Positions 53,539-61,344 of a stretch of 64,000 nucleotides of DNA are shown here, one piece after another; within the stretch, counting starts at the first letter, position 1, and each line of letters opens with the position of its first letter. The notes under the pieces are model-generated. The model was not told the DNA's origin. It worked only from the letters and a program-made list of their open reading frames with translations, and did not search any database. The DNA is taken from contig NZ_JBHZRC010000005.1 in NCBI RefSeq assembly GCF_043641075.1, positions 1 through 64,000 of the forward strand. Reading direction: 5' to 3'. Source of the DNA: Bacillus_BD oryzisoli_A (GTDB lineage Bacteria > Bacillota > Bacilli > Bacillales > Cytobacillaceae). Position numbers and translations under genes: made by a program.

Positions 53539-54405
53539 ATGAAACTAGCCAATGAAGTAGTTTTTATTACAGGTGGTGCATCCGGCGTCGGCCGTGCCAT
53601 TGTGGAACGATTTGTGGATGAAGGTGCCAAAATCGCCGTGTTTGACAAGTCGGCAGATCGTCTGAATCAGCTAGAAGAAGAGTATGGTGAAAAAGTCATT
53701 GGAATAGTTGGAGATGTACGTCGGTTAAGTGACCTCCAGTCAGCGGTAAGCCGGTGTACTGAACATTTCGGAAAAATTGATACGTTAGTTGCAAATGTCG
53801 GTATTTGGGATTACAACATGGCGCTGGTGGATCTTCCGGAAGACAAGATCGATCAAGCATTTGATGAGTTGTTCCATATCAATGTCAAAGGTTACCTGCT
53901 TGCGGCCAAGGCTTGTCTGCCACAATTGGCGGCAACTCGGGGGAATATGATCTTTACAGTTTCTAATGCAGGCTTTTACACAAACGGAGGCGGACCGCTC
54001 TACACATCCACCAAGCATGCCGTTGTTGGCTTGGTTCGCCAGTTGGCATTTGAATTAGCCCCTTATATCCGAGTAAACGGCATTGCCATTGGCGGTGCAA
54101 TGACGGATTTGAGGGGACCTGCCTCACTGGAAATGGACAACAGGTCCATAACGAGCATGTATAAAGAATGGTACAAAGACGTTGACTTGGAACAGGGTAA
54201 CGAGAATGTAGAATCAGCCGCTCCGGTCGGGCGTGTATTGTACGGGGAAGATTATGCCGGGGCTTACGTCTTTTTTGCCTCGCGAAATGACAACATTCCA
54301 GCTACAGGAGAAGTATTGAATTTCGATGGGGGCTGGGGTATTCGAGGTCTTCGCCAAAGAACGGGAAGTCAGGGATTGCTGGAAAAATTAAAGATCAGGG
54401 ATTGA
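53539..54405 (+). CDS. cis-Dihydrodiol dehydrogenase (SDR family, BphB type)
   Basis: This 288-residue short-chain dehydrogenase should oxidise the cis-dihydrodiol to a catechol with NAD+. The cofactor loop TGGASGVGRA lies at residues 11-20; the catalytic Ser 142, Tyr 155 and Lys 159 (VSNAGFYTN, LYTSTKHAV) are in place, and RVNGIAIGGAMTDLRGP matches dihydrodiol dehydrogenases. It is somewhat longer than usual at the C-terminus. A gtggggaggt site precedes the ATG. It follows the ferredoxin by 54 bases. Confidence 0.92.
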   Translation: MKLANEVVFITGGASGVGRAIVERFVDEGAKIAVFDKSADRLNQLEEEYGEKVIGIVGDVRRLSDLQSAVSRCTEHFGKIDTLVANVGIWDYNMALVDLPEDKIDQAFDELFHINVKGYLLAAKACLPQLAATRGNMIFTVSNAGFYTNGGGPLYTSTKHAVVGLVRQLAFELAPYIRVNGIAIGGAMTDLRGPASLEMDNRSITSMYKEWYKDVDLEQGNENVESAAPVGRVLYGEDYAGAYVFFASRNDNIPATGEVLNFDGGWGIRGLRQRTGSQGLLEKLKIRD

Positions 54406-54464
54406 AAAAGTACGGTTCATTCCATTTCACCGTTCAGAACGGTTTAGGTGAAGGATGAGATAGT

Positions 54465-54533
54465 ATGGCAATTCAAAGCATTGAATATTTTGGTTTCTCT
54501 GTGAAGGATGTCCCTGCAAGAAAAGTTACATGA
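54465..54533 (+). pseudogene. N-terminal remnant of a type I extradiol dioxygenase (bphC-like, VOC fold)
   Basis: A 22-residue peptide, MAIQSIEYFGFSVKDVPARK plus VT, starts behind aggatgag and stops at 54531. Its first residues match the N-terminus of BphC-type 2,3-dihydroxybiphenyl 1,2-dioxygenases, and bphC is the expected next gene after bphB. The rest of such a gene (about 270 codons) is absent. The sequence to 54782 has only short frames (for example on the plus strand at 54530-54733) that I cannot assign. I read it as a deleted gene with a scar. Confidence 0.6.
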
Positions 54534-54782
54534 TAAAAATGTTAGGGAAGGCAACGTTGAGGATTCAGATCATCCAGCCTTGTTTCCCAATGGTTCCGTA
54601 TGCCTGCGATGGCTTGTTCCAATGGATGTTCTTTTCATCCCTATGGACTTTGCTTTGTTCCTCAATGTCTGCCATTAGCGGGATGATCTCTAAGGAATCG
54701 ACAAGCTCACTCTGGAGCAGTAGAATAATTTAAAAATCGAATGTTTCAGGTGAGCTAATTAGCTTGTGACTTTCTTAAGTGG
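54534..54782. other. Unassigned region after the bphC-like remnant
   Basis: No intact gene. The plus frame 54530-54733 has no ribosome site and no family likeness. On the minus strand a run of codons between about 54700 and 54570 reads LEIIPLMADIEEQSKVHRDE and on, without a start. Either could be coding debris joined by a deletion. gaacggt / accgttc at 54430-54450 forms a short inverted repeat upstream of the remnant. Confidence 0.3.
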
Positions 54783-56201
54783 GTGAATAGATTGAAAAAT
54801 AAGTTCCATTATCCTAAAGCATTGGAAACATTTGTTCAAATGTCGTCGAATTATGGAGACTACAACTTCACAGAGAAGGAATTAGAATCAGGACTGCCAC
54901 AAATGCTTCTGAACTGCCTTGATGCAGTTTTAACTGAAAAAAATAACCTGCAGGCTGCCATGGATTTCACTAACCAAGCAATCAGGCAGTTTCTAAATGG
55001 CGTTGGGGAAACACGTTTGGCCGATGTATGCTATCAGCTTACAAACATTCCCATCATTCTTGAAGATCTAGGATTTAACTACCTTTATTCGATAGGATTA
55101 GACCCGGAACTGGCTAGACAATATAGCGGACGCTTAAGGAAAATCGTTACTAATCAGCACGATGGAGATCATCCCATCAATCTGACTGAACGAATTGAGA
55201 AGGAACAGATTGTCGAGCTGGTCCAATCGGATGAACATAAAAGATTAATTGCCCCGATGGTATCTAGAGGCAAGATTGTAGGATACTGCTCCTTTATTAA
55301 AACGTCTTTTGATGAGGTTGATTGGTTGAAAATGCAGCAATTGTGTCTCATCGGATCTGTGAGTAATTATAACAAGGAAACAATCCTGGATACAGAACTG
55401 AAGTTAAACATCAAAGGCGGATTGTTAGAGGATATGATCAATAATCGTTTAAACCCTGTCATTTTATTCAAAAGGGCCCGATATATTGGAGTGGATTTAG
55501 GCAAAGAGTATCAATTTTTAGTTCTGAAAGGCGATCCAAATTTTTATCCAAATGGAAAGGATCCAATTGGCGGTATGAATTTGATCGAAGGTTTTTCAAG
55601 ATATTTTCTGGAGCGTAATCTGAATATCTTAATCTCGGAAGACTCTCAGAACATAGCTGCGTTGCTGCCTGTTGACCTGTTTTCGAAGTATGGTATATCC
55701 GTCGATAAATTTATCAATAAATTACTGTATTTTTTGAAAGAAAAATACCCTACTATCCCTTTTAAAATTGGCATGAGCTCAAGATCAGAGTCTCTTGAAG
55801 ATATACCGATTCTTTACCAAGAAGCACTCATTTCATTGAACTTGAACGATCAGAAAAAGGACATTATGTACTTTGATGATTTAGGAGCGGTGGGGATTTT
55901 ATTTCGCGCAGGAAATATGGATGATATCCGGCATTTCTATAACAAAATGCTTTCAAAATTACTTGAATACGATCGAGGGAAAGAATCAGAGTTAACCAAA
56001 ACGCTATATTATTACATTCAAAGTGGCCAAAATATAGGTAAATCAGCAAAAGCAATGAATTTGTCGATTGGTGGATTACGTTATCGCGTGCAAAAAATAG
56101 CTGAAATCTTAGATGCTGATATCAATGATCTTCAAACGAGTTGTCAGCTTTTCTTGGCGCTACAAGCGGGTATCATTTTGGGAGATCTTGAAATGGAGTG
56201 A
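54783..56201 (+). CDS. PucR/CdaR-family transcriptional regulator
   Basis: The 472-residue protein ends with the PucR C-terminal helix-turn-helix: LTKTLYYYIQSGQNIGKSAK then AMNLSIGGLRYRVQKI near residues 398-440. The central region has a GGDEF-like fold seen in CdaR proteins; the N-terminal ~180 residues may sense a ligand. It likely controls the surrounding aromatic genes, by position. Start is uncertain: GTG 54783 or TTG 54792 (the second has gtgggtg at good spacing). Its HTH is complete. Confidence 0.82.
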   Translation: MNRLKNKFHYPKALETFVQMSSNYGDYNFTEKELESGLPQMLLNCLDAVLTEKNNLQAAMDFTNQAIRQFLNGVGETRLADVCYQLTNIPIILEDLGFNYLYSIGLDPELARQYSGRLRKIVTNQHDGDHPINLTERIEKEQIVELVQSDEHKRLIAPMVSRGKIVGYCSFIKTSFDEVDWLKMQQLCLIGSVSNYNKETILDTELKLNIKGGLLEDMINNRLNPVILFKRARYIGVDLGKEYQFLVLKGDPNFYPNGKDPIGGMNLIEGFSRYFLERNLNILISEDSQNIAALLPVDLFSKYGISVDKFINKLLYFLKEKYPTIPFKIGMSSRSESLEDIPILYQEALISLNLNDQKKDIMYFDDLGAVGILFRAGNMDDIRHFYNKMLSKLLEYDRGKESELTKTLYYYIQSGQNIGKSAKAMNLSIGGLRYRVQKIAEILDADINDLQTSCQLFLALQAGIILGDLEME

Positions 56202-56323
56202 AAACTTCAGCGTTCGGTTGCCGTAATGAGAACTGTTTTCATTTGCAATGACAAAAAATCACTACCTAAGTCACTTAAAAACCGAATGACTGCGATCAAC
56301 GCATCCTGGGGAGGAGAAATGAT

Positions 56324-57190
56324 ATGTCAAACAACAATGTGAGTATTTGGAATGAAATGTCTGGAATCGCTTTTAAACAATACTTCGTTAATGCTGACGG
56401 TGTAAATACTAGAATTATCGAAGCTGGTGAGGGAGAACCGTTGATTCTCTTACATGGAGTTGGCGGACATGCTGAAGCATACGCAAGAAATGTCAAGAGC
56501 TTGAGCAAGCATTTCAGAGTTCTTGTGTTAGATATGATTGGACATGGATATACGGATAAACCGAATCAACCTTATACGTTAGATGTATACAGTAATCATT
56601 TGTTAGCGGTAATTAAAGCCCTCTCACTTGGCAAAGTTCACCTTTCAGGGGAGTCTTTAGGGGGATGGACATCTGCATGGTTTGCTGCCCATCACCCAGA
56701 ATATGTAAAGTCTTTAGTGTTGAACACGCCAGGTAATATTATGGGTAAACCAGAAGTGATGAAAAAGCTGAAAGAATCCACGATTCAGGCTGTTATGGAA
56801 GTCAATAAGGAGAATGTTCGAAAGAGACTAGAGTTTTTGTTCTGGGATACAAGTTTTGTTACAGAAGAACTTGTCCAAGCACGCTATAACATTTACACAC
56901 AGCCAGAGTTAAAGAATGCGATTGAAAACATCATGATATTACAAGAATGGGAAGTACGAAAAAATTACACATGGGATTCAGAATGGACAAGTAAAATCAC
57001 CGCTCCTACGATTATTCTAATGTCGGATCATGACCCTACAGCTACAATCGAAGAGGCGGAATACCTTCAGGAATTGATCCCTCATAGCCAAATGGTTGTA
57101 GTAGAAGGTGCAGGACATTGGCCGCAATGGGAGAAACCTGAACAATTTAATCAAATCCAAATTAATTTTTCCAAAGGTGTGCAAGTATAA
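56324..57190 (+). CDS. Alpha/beta hydrolase, meta-cleavage product hydrolase type (copy 1)
   Basis: This 288-residue enzyme probably cleaves C-C bonds in ring-fission products, like MhpC/BphD. Catalytic triad: Ser 111 in LSGESLGGW, Asp in SDHDPTATIEEA near residue 230, His in EGAGHWPQWEKP near residue 264. The oxyanion region LLHGVGGHAEAYARN fits MhpC-type enzymes. A ggggagg site precedes the ATG. Paralogue of the gene at 58295; the two bracket the LigB-type dioxygenase. Confidence 0.85.
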   Translation: MSNNNVSIWNEMSGIAFKQYFVNADGVNTRIIEAGEGEPLILLHGVGGHAEAYARNVKSLSKHFRVLVLDMIGHGYTDKPNQPYTLDVYSNHLLAVIKALSLGKVHLSGESLGGWTSAWFAAHHPEYVKSLVLNTPGNIMGKPEVMKKLKESTIQAVMEVNKENVRKRLEFLFWDTSFVTEELVQARYNIYTQPELKNAIENIMILQEWEVRKNYTWDSEWTSKITAPTIILMSDHDPTATIEEAEYLQELIPHSQMVVVEGAGHWPQWEKPEQFNQIQINFSKGVQV

Positions 57191-57326
57191 TAGTTTTTGC
57201 TCAGTACGTGGCAAGAGCTGAAGAGCTGTATATCTAGATTTTTCCAGGAGCCAAAAGGCTCCTTTATTGTACGGGGGAAAGCTCCCTCCCGAATCGCAAA
57301 AAATTCAGATTAGAGGAGTGAAAGAA

Positions 57327-58262
57327 ATGGCTGAAATAGTAGCGGGCGTAGCAATGTCGCATAGTCCGATGATCATGACAAATGAAGCTGGCGGTGGAGA
57401 AAAGGGGCAGCGCTTTCTAAATACCGTTGCCGATATGAAAAAATGGCTCGAGGATATTGGAACAGATGTCATCGTCTTAATTTCGGATGATCATTTCAAT
57501 AGTTATTTTTATGATCATATGCCATCCTTCACGATTGGAATCGACCAATGTGAAGGATGGGGAGACTGGCAAATTCCTGAATACCAGATTCCTGTACAGA
57601 AAGAATTAGCGAAGCGTATTCTTGAAACCGGATTGGTGAACAATGTGGATTTTGCTTTTTCAATGAGAATGAAAGTGGATCATGGCCATACTCAAGCCAT
57701 TCACTTTTTAAATAAGGATCTAAAGATACCGGTTGTGCCGATTGCCGTGAATACAGCAGCACCGCCGCTGCCTACAATGGACCGCTGTTTCCAAGTCGGA
57801 GAGGTTGTTCGTAAGGCAATTGAATCATGGGAAAGTGATAAAAAGGTAGCAATTGTCGCTTCAGGTGGGATCTCTCACTGGGTTCCCATTCCAAAGATCG
57901 ATAGTGAAAAGCCTGAAGATCAAGAGCTAATTAAAGTCCTAACAAATGGCCGCCAAGAAATTGAGCAGCTTGACGAATATTTAGAAACAAGAAAAACACG
58001 TGTGACAAGTTTGAAATCTGGACCGGTTAATGAAAAATGGGATCGTGAATTTTTACGATTGATTATAGAAAAAGACTATCAGGCATTAAGACAATGGGGA
58101 CCTGATTTTATCGAGAAAAATGGTGGCAATGGAGGTCAGGAAATTCATAACTGGCTTGTGCTGCTAGGAATTCTTAATGGATTTGAGCCAGAGGTTGCTT
58201 GTTATGAACCGATTCCAGAATGGGTGACAGGAATGGGCGTTGTGAAGTTTCATAGAGTATAA
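57327..58262 (+). CDS. Class III extradiol ring-cleavage dioxygenase (LigB type)
   Basis: This 311-residue enzyme opens catechol-type rings next to the hydroxyls using Fe(II) and O2. Expected ligands by comparison with LigB: His 12 (AMSHSP), His 56 (SDDHFN) and Glu 272 (GGNGGQEIHNW), with catalytic His 184 (ASGGISHWVP). KVDHGHTQAIHF near residue 117 is also family-like. ATG 57327 after gaggagtg is chosen; the frame is open to 57267. Unlike BphC it is not of the VOC fold. It may replace the broken bphC-like gene upstream; the substrate is open. Confidence 0.85.
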   Translation: MAEIVAGVAMSHSPMIMTNEAGGGEKGQRFLNTVADMKKWLEDIGTDVIVLISDDHFNSYFYDHMPSFTIGIDQCEGWGDWQIPEYQIPVQKELAKRILETGLVNNVDFAFSMRMKVDHGHTQAIHFLNKDLKIPVVPIAVNTAAPPLPTMDRCFQVGEVVRKAIESWESDKKVAIVASGGISHWVPIPKIDSEKPEDQELIKVLTNGRQEIEQLDEYLETRKTRVTSLKSGPVNEKWDREFLRLIIEKDYQALRQWGPDFIEKNGGNGGQEIHNWLVLLGILNGFEPEVACYEPIPEWVTGMGVVKFHRV

Positions 58263-58294
58263 GATATGTTTCAACTAAACGAGGAGGATATTGT

Positions 58295-59149
58295 ATGTCA
58301 ATTTGGACAGGTTTAGCGGATATAGCATTTAAAAACTATTTTGTGGATGCAAATGGAATCAAAACAAGAGTACTAGAAGCAGGAACTGGGGAGCCGCTTA
58401 TTTTGCTTCATGGAACTGGCGGCCACATTGAGGCATATGCTCGAAACATCAGAGGCTTGAGTGAGCATTTTCGCGTGATTTGCATTGATATGGTCGGTCA
58501 TGGTTACACAGATAAGCCTGATCGCCCTTATGGAATTGATGTCTATAGCGACCATTTATTATGGGTGATTCAAGCATTAAATCTGAAGGAAGTCTATCTT
58601 TCTGGAGAATCTTTAGGAGGCTGGGTGGCAGCCTGGTTTGCAGCCCATCACCCTGGAATTGCTAAAGCACTCGTTTTAAATACTCCTGGGAATGTAAACA
58701 ACAAGCCTGAAGTGATGGCGGCTCTAAAAGCATCTACAGTTAAGGCTGTTCTAGAAGCAAACTACGAAAATGTAAAAACAAGACTTGAATGGTTAATGTA
58801 TGATAAAAGCCAAGTGACTGATGAACTAATTGAAGCGCGGTACAACATCTATACACAGCCATCTTATCAAGAAGCGGTTCATCACATTGTTTATCTTCAG
58901 GATATTGAAGCTAGAAAACAATATAGCTGGGACCCATCTTGGTGCGGAAAGATTGATGTTCCGACATTATTAGCCTGGACAGATCATGACCCAACCTCTA
59001 CCGTTGAGGAAGCAAAACCTATCCAAGATATGATTCCAGGCAGTGAATTAACCGTCATTAAAGACGCAGGACACTGGCCGCAATGGGAAAAGGTTAATGA
59101 ATTTAATGAAGTCATTATTGACTTTCTCAGTAAAGTTTCAGTGAAATAA
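58295..59149 (+). CDS. Alpha/beta hydrolase, meta-cleavage product hydrolase type (copy 2)
   Basis: This 284-residue enzyme is a clear paralogue of the gene at 56324, with long identical stretches (LLHGTGGHIEAYARN, YLSGESLGGWVAAWFAAHHP, KDAGHWPQWEKV). Nucleophile Ser 106; acid Asp in TDHDPTSTVEEA; His in AGHWPQ. The strong cgaggagga site precedes the ATG. Probably splits a different ring-fission product or supplies more activity. A long terminator ends the operon. Confidence 0.85.
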   Translation: MSIWTGLADIAFKNYFVDANGIKTRVLEAGTGEPLILLHGTGGHIEAYARNIRGLSEHFRVICIDMVGHGYTDKPDRPYGIDVYSDHLLWVIQALNLKEVYLSGESLGGWVAAWFAAHHPGIAKALVLNTPGNVNNKPEVMAALKASTVKAVLEANYENVKTRLEWLMYDKSQVTDELIEARYNIYTQPSYQEAVHHIVYLQDIEARKQYSWDPSWCGKIDVPTLLAWTDHDPTSTVEEAKPIQDMIPGSELTVIKDAGHWPQWEKVNEFNEVIIDFLSKVSVK

Positions 59150-59163
59150 GTAGGTTCATCCAA

Positions 59164-59207
59164 CCTTGATCGTACAGGTGTAGAAACCTGTACGATCAAG
59201 GCTTTTT
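59164..59207 (+). terminator. Rho-independent terminator of the aromatic operon
   Basis: Perfect 15-bp stem (ccttgatcgtacagg / cctgtacgatcaagg) with tgtagaaa loop, then ctttttg. Confidence 0.95.
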
Positions 59208-59234
59208 GCTTTTGGCTCTGCTGTTATAACTGAA

Positions 59235-59463
59235 TGTTGATTTTACTGCGTTTGAAAAATAAACGGGAAAATTCCGTTTAAATTAGAAAATACTTATTTT
59301 TACCTTAATATAAAGGAGGTTTTTCCGTTTATATGATCCAAATCTTTGATTTTTGATTTATTTAGAGCAGTTAATCGGAATATCTCCGCGTATATCTGCT
59401 TCTTAAGCCCCCATTATATACATTAGGCGGAAATTCTTCGTCTATGAATTCTCATACCTACAT
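59235..59463 (+). repeat. ~228-bp direct repeat, copy 1
   Basis: This segment and 61013-61239 are similar along their whole length: both begin tgttgatttt, contain gaaaaataaacgg, ggagktttttccgtttatatg, aatcggaatatctccgcgta and acattagrcggaaattctyc, and end ctcatacytaca. Neither has a long ORF. Both lie in the same direction and bracket the M20 peptidase gene. Confidence 0.88.
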
Positions 59464-59538
59464 AACACAGCCTTACTTTTAAAAGAAAGAAGTTTTTTCC
59501 TTGAGCACACAAAAGTGTTACGGTTAAAAACTCTCTTC

Positions 59539-60687
59539 TTATTTCGATAATCCTAAAATTAACTCTTTATAGATATCGAAGAATGCAAAGTAGTAATCTT
59601 TGTAGACATATTCATCTGTTTTGTGCGCCATTTTTGTTTCGCCTGGACCAAACATCATAAATGGAAATTCGTCATCTTTACCTCGTAATAGGTTTGATGC
59701 ATCCGTCACGCCTGGCGAGCCCTTAACTGAAATCTCCAAACCTAACTGTTTTTTACCGAGTTCTTTAGCAAGATCAACCATCTTAGAATGTCCTGAAGTG
59801 AAAACACTTGGTAATGACATTGTCACTTCAACATCAATTTTAGAGCCTTCTTTATTATATTTATCAGCTGTTGACTTGAATAACTCAATCACTTCATCGT
59901 TATCAAATTCCGGAATCGTACGCACGTTTATTTCAGCTACTGCTTTTTCTGGAACTGAGTTTACCTGGTTCCCTGCATTAAAAATAGTTGTACTCATAAC
60001 TAATTTATCTAGAACTTCATTTTTACGATCATCACCATTCAATTTTTTATCTAGTTCTAATAGATATTCCATCAATGGATTAATCGCGTTATAGCCTTGG
60101 TCAGGCATAGAGCTGTGTGCTGCTTCACCAATAGATGTTACACGAAAGTTAAGTGAGCCTTTGTGAGAGTATATAATGGTGTCATGAGAAGGTTCAGCTA
60201 CCCATAGATAATCTACATCATCCATATAGCCTTCTTCGTATAATTTTTTTGAGCCTGCGCCACCGACTTCTTCACCAGTAGTTGCCATAAAACGGACAGT
60301 ACCATTTTTAAATTCATTATTTTCTTTTAGTTCAATCATCACTAAAGCAAGGTTTACTAAACCTGCTTTCATGTCATTTGTTCCACGCCCGTATAATTTT
60401 CCGTCCCTTTCAGTCAATGTGAACGGATCTGAAGTCCAATCGCTTTCATCACCAGGAGAAACGACATCCATATGACCAGAAATGCCAATGATCGGACTCC
60501 CGCTTCCAATTTCAGCCACTAAATTTACACGAGTATCTGTAACTGGAACAATTTTCGATTCAATGCCGTATTGGGCAAATAACTCTTTCAAATAATTTGC
60601 CACTTCGATTTCGTTTTCATTAACAGATTTAATTCCTATTAGGTCAGATAAAATCTTTACCTTTTCTTCTTCTGTAAAATGCTTCAT
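59539..60687 (-). CDS. M20 family metallopeptidase (ArgE/DapE/ACY1 type)
   Basis: This 382-residue di-zinc hydrolase is of the ArgE/DapE group that removes acyl groups from amino acids. Zinc motifs: IIGISGHMDVVSPGD near residue 75, GRGTNDMKAGLVNLA near residue 108 with the bridging Asp, TTGEEVGGAGSKKL near residue 140, and FGPGETKMAHKTDEYV near the end. The dimerisation domain lies in the middle (residues ~185-295). It resembles enzymes annotated as succinyl-diaminopimelate desuccinylase in Firmicutes, but Bacillus uses the acetylase route, so the substrate is uncertain. Start ATG 60687 behind ggaggg. Confidence 0.88.
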   Translation of the reverse strand: MKHFTEEEKVKILSDLIGIKSVNENEIEVANYLKELFAQYGIESKIVPVTDTRVNLVAEIGSGSPIIGISGHMDVVSPGDESDWTSDPFTLTERDGKLYGRGTNDMKAGLVNLALVMIELKENNEFKNGTVRFMATTGEEVGGAGSKKLYEEGYMDDVDYLWVAEPSHDTIIYSHKGSLNFRVTSIGEAAHSSMPDQGYNAINPLMEYLLELDKKLNGDDRKNEVLDKLVMSTTIFNAGNQVNSVPEKAVAEINVRTIPEFDNDEVIELFKSTADKYNKEGSKIDVEVTMSLPSVFTSGHSKMVDLAKELGKKQLGLEISVKGSPGVTDASNLLRGKDDEFPFMMFGPGETKMAHKTDEYVYKDYYFAFFDIYKELILGLSK

Positions 60688-61012
60688 TCTAGAACCCTCC
60701 AACACTTCATCTGTCTATCCAATACAATTGTATTTTACCCAAAAGTCATAGAAGGTAATGGAGCATCAAAAAAAGGTTCAGTTTAACCATTAAGCAGGAG
60801 TAGGTAGGTTTCAAAAGATTAGAATTAGGATTTTCAGATATTTTCTATCAACTGGAGGTATGGGGGATAGGGAGGGAGAGTTTTAAAGGACTGATGCATC
60901 ATTAATATTGATTGGATTGCTATAATAGATGGAAAGTACGTATAAGAGGAGAGTCCCTGTTAATACTCGGGTTATTAGACAAAGATATTTGATTTGGATC
61001 TGATTTAAATGA
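60688..61012. other. Intergenic region upstream of the M20 gene
   Basis: It holds the M20 promoter on the minus strand and the left flank of repeat copy 2. No ORF or RNA gene is recognised. A purine-rich stretch (gggggatagggagggagag near 60864) stands out but has no clear meaning. Confidence 0.3.
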
Positions 61013-61239
61013 TGTTGATTTTCCTATGAATGAAAAATAAACGGAAAAATTCCGATTAAAATAGGGAATACCCATATTTCCCTAAAAATAAAAGGAGTTT
61101 TTCCGTTTATATGATCAATTCTTCGGTTTTTATCTTATTTTAGAGAAGCTAATCGGAATATCTCCGCGTATATCTGCTTTTTTAGTCTCCACTTTATACA
61201 TTAGACGGAAATTCTCCGCCTATAATTCTCATACTTACA
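61013..61239 (+). repeat. ~228-bp direct repeat, copy 2
   Basis: Second copy of the repeat at 59235-59463, with about four of five bases alike by eye. Inside are several inverted half-sites of ccgtttat / aaacgg and cggaaattctccg type, so the RNA could form hairpins. Copies lie 1.78 kb apart, start to start. Confidence 0.88.
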
Positions 61240-61344
61240 CGAAATTCAACTATGAAAAGTTGCGGTCGGTTATATCTGCTTTTTAACGTTTGATTTTCCC
61301 TGTTATTTCACTTGTGGTACTTGGTACCGCCGCTAAATCTTAAA

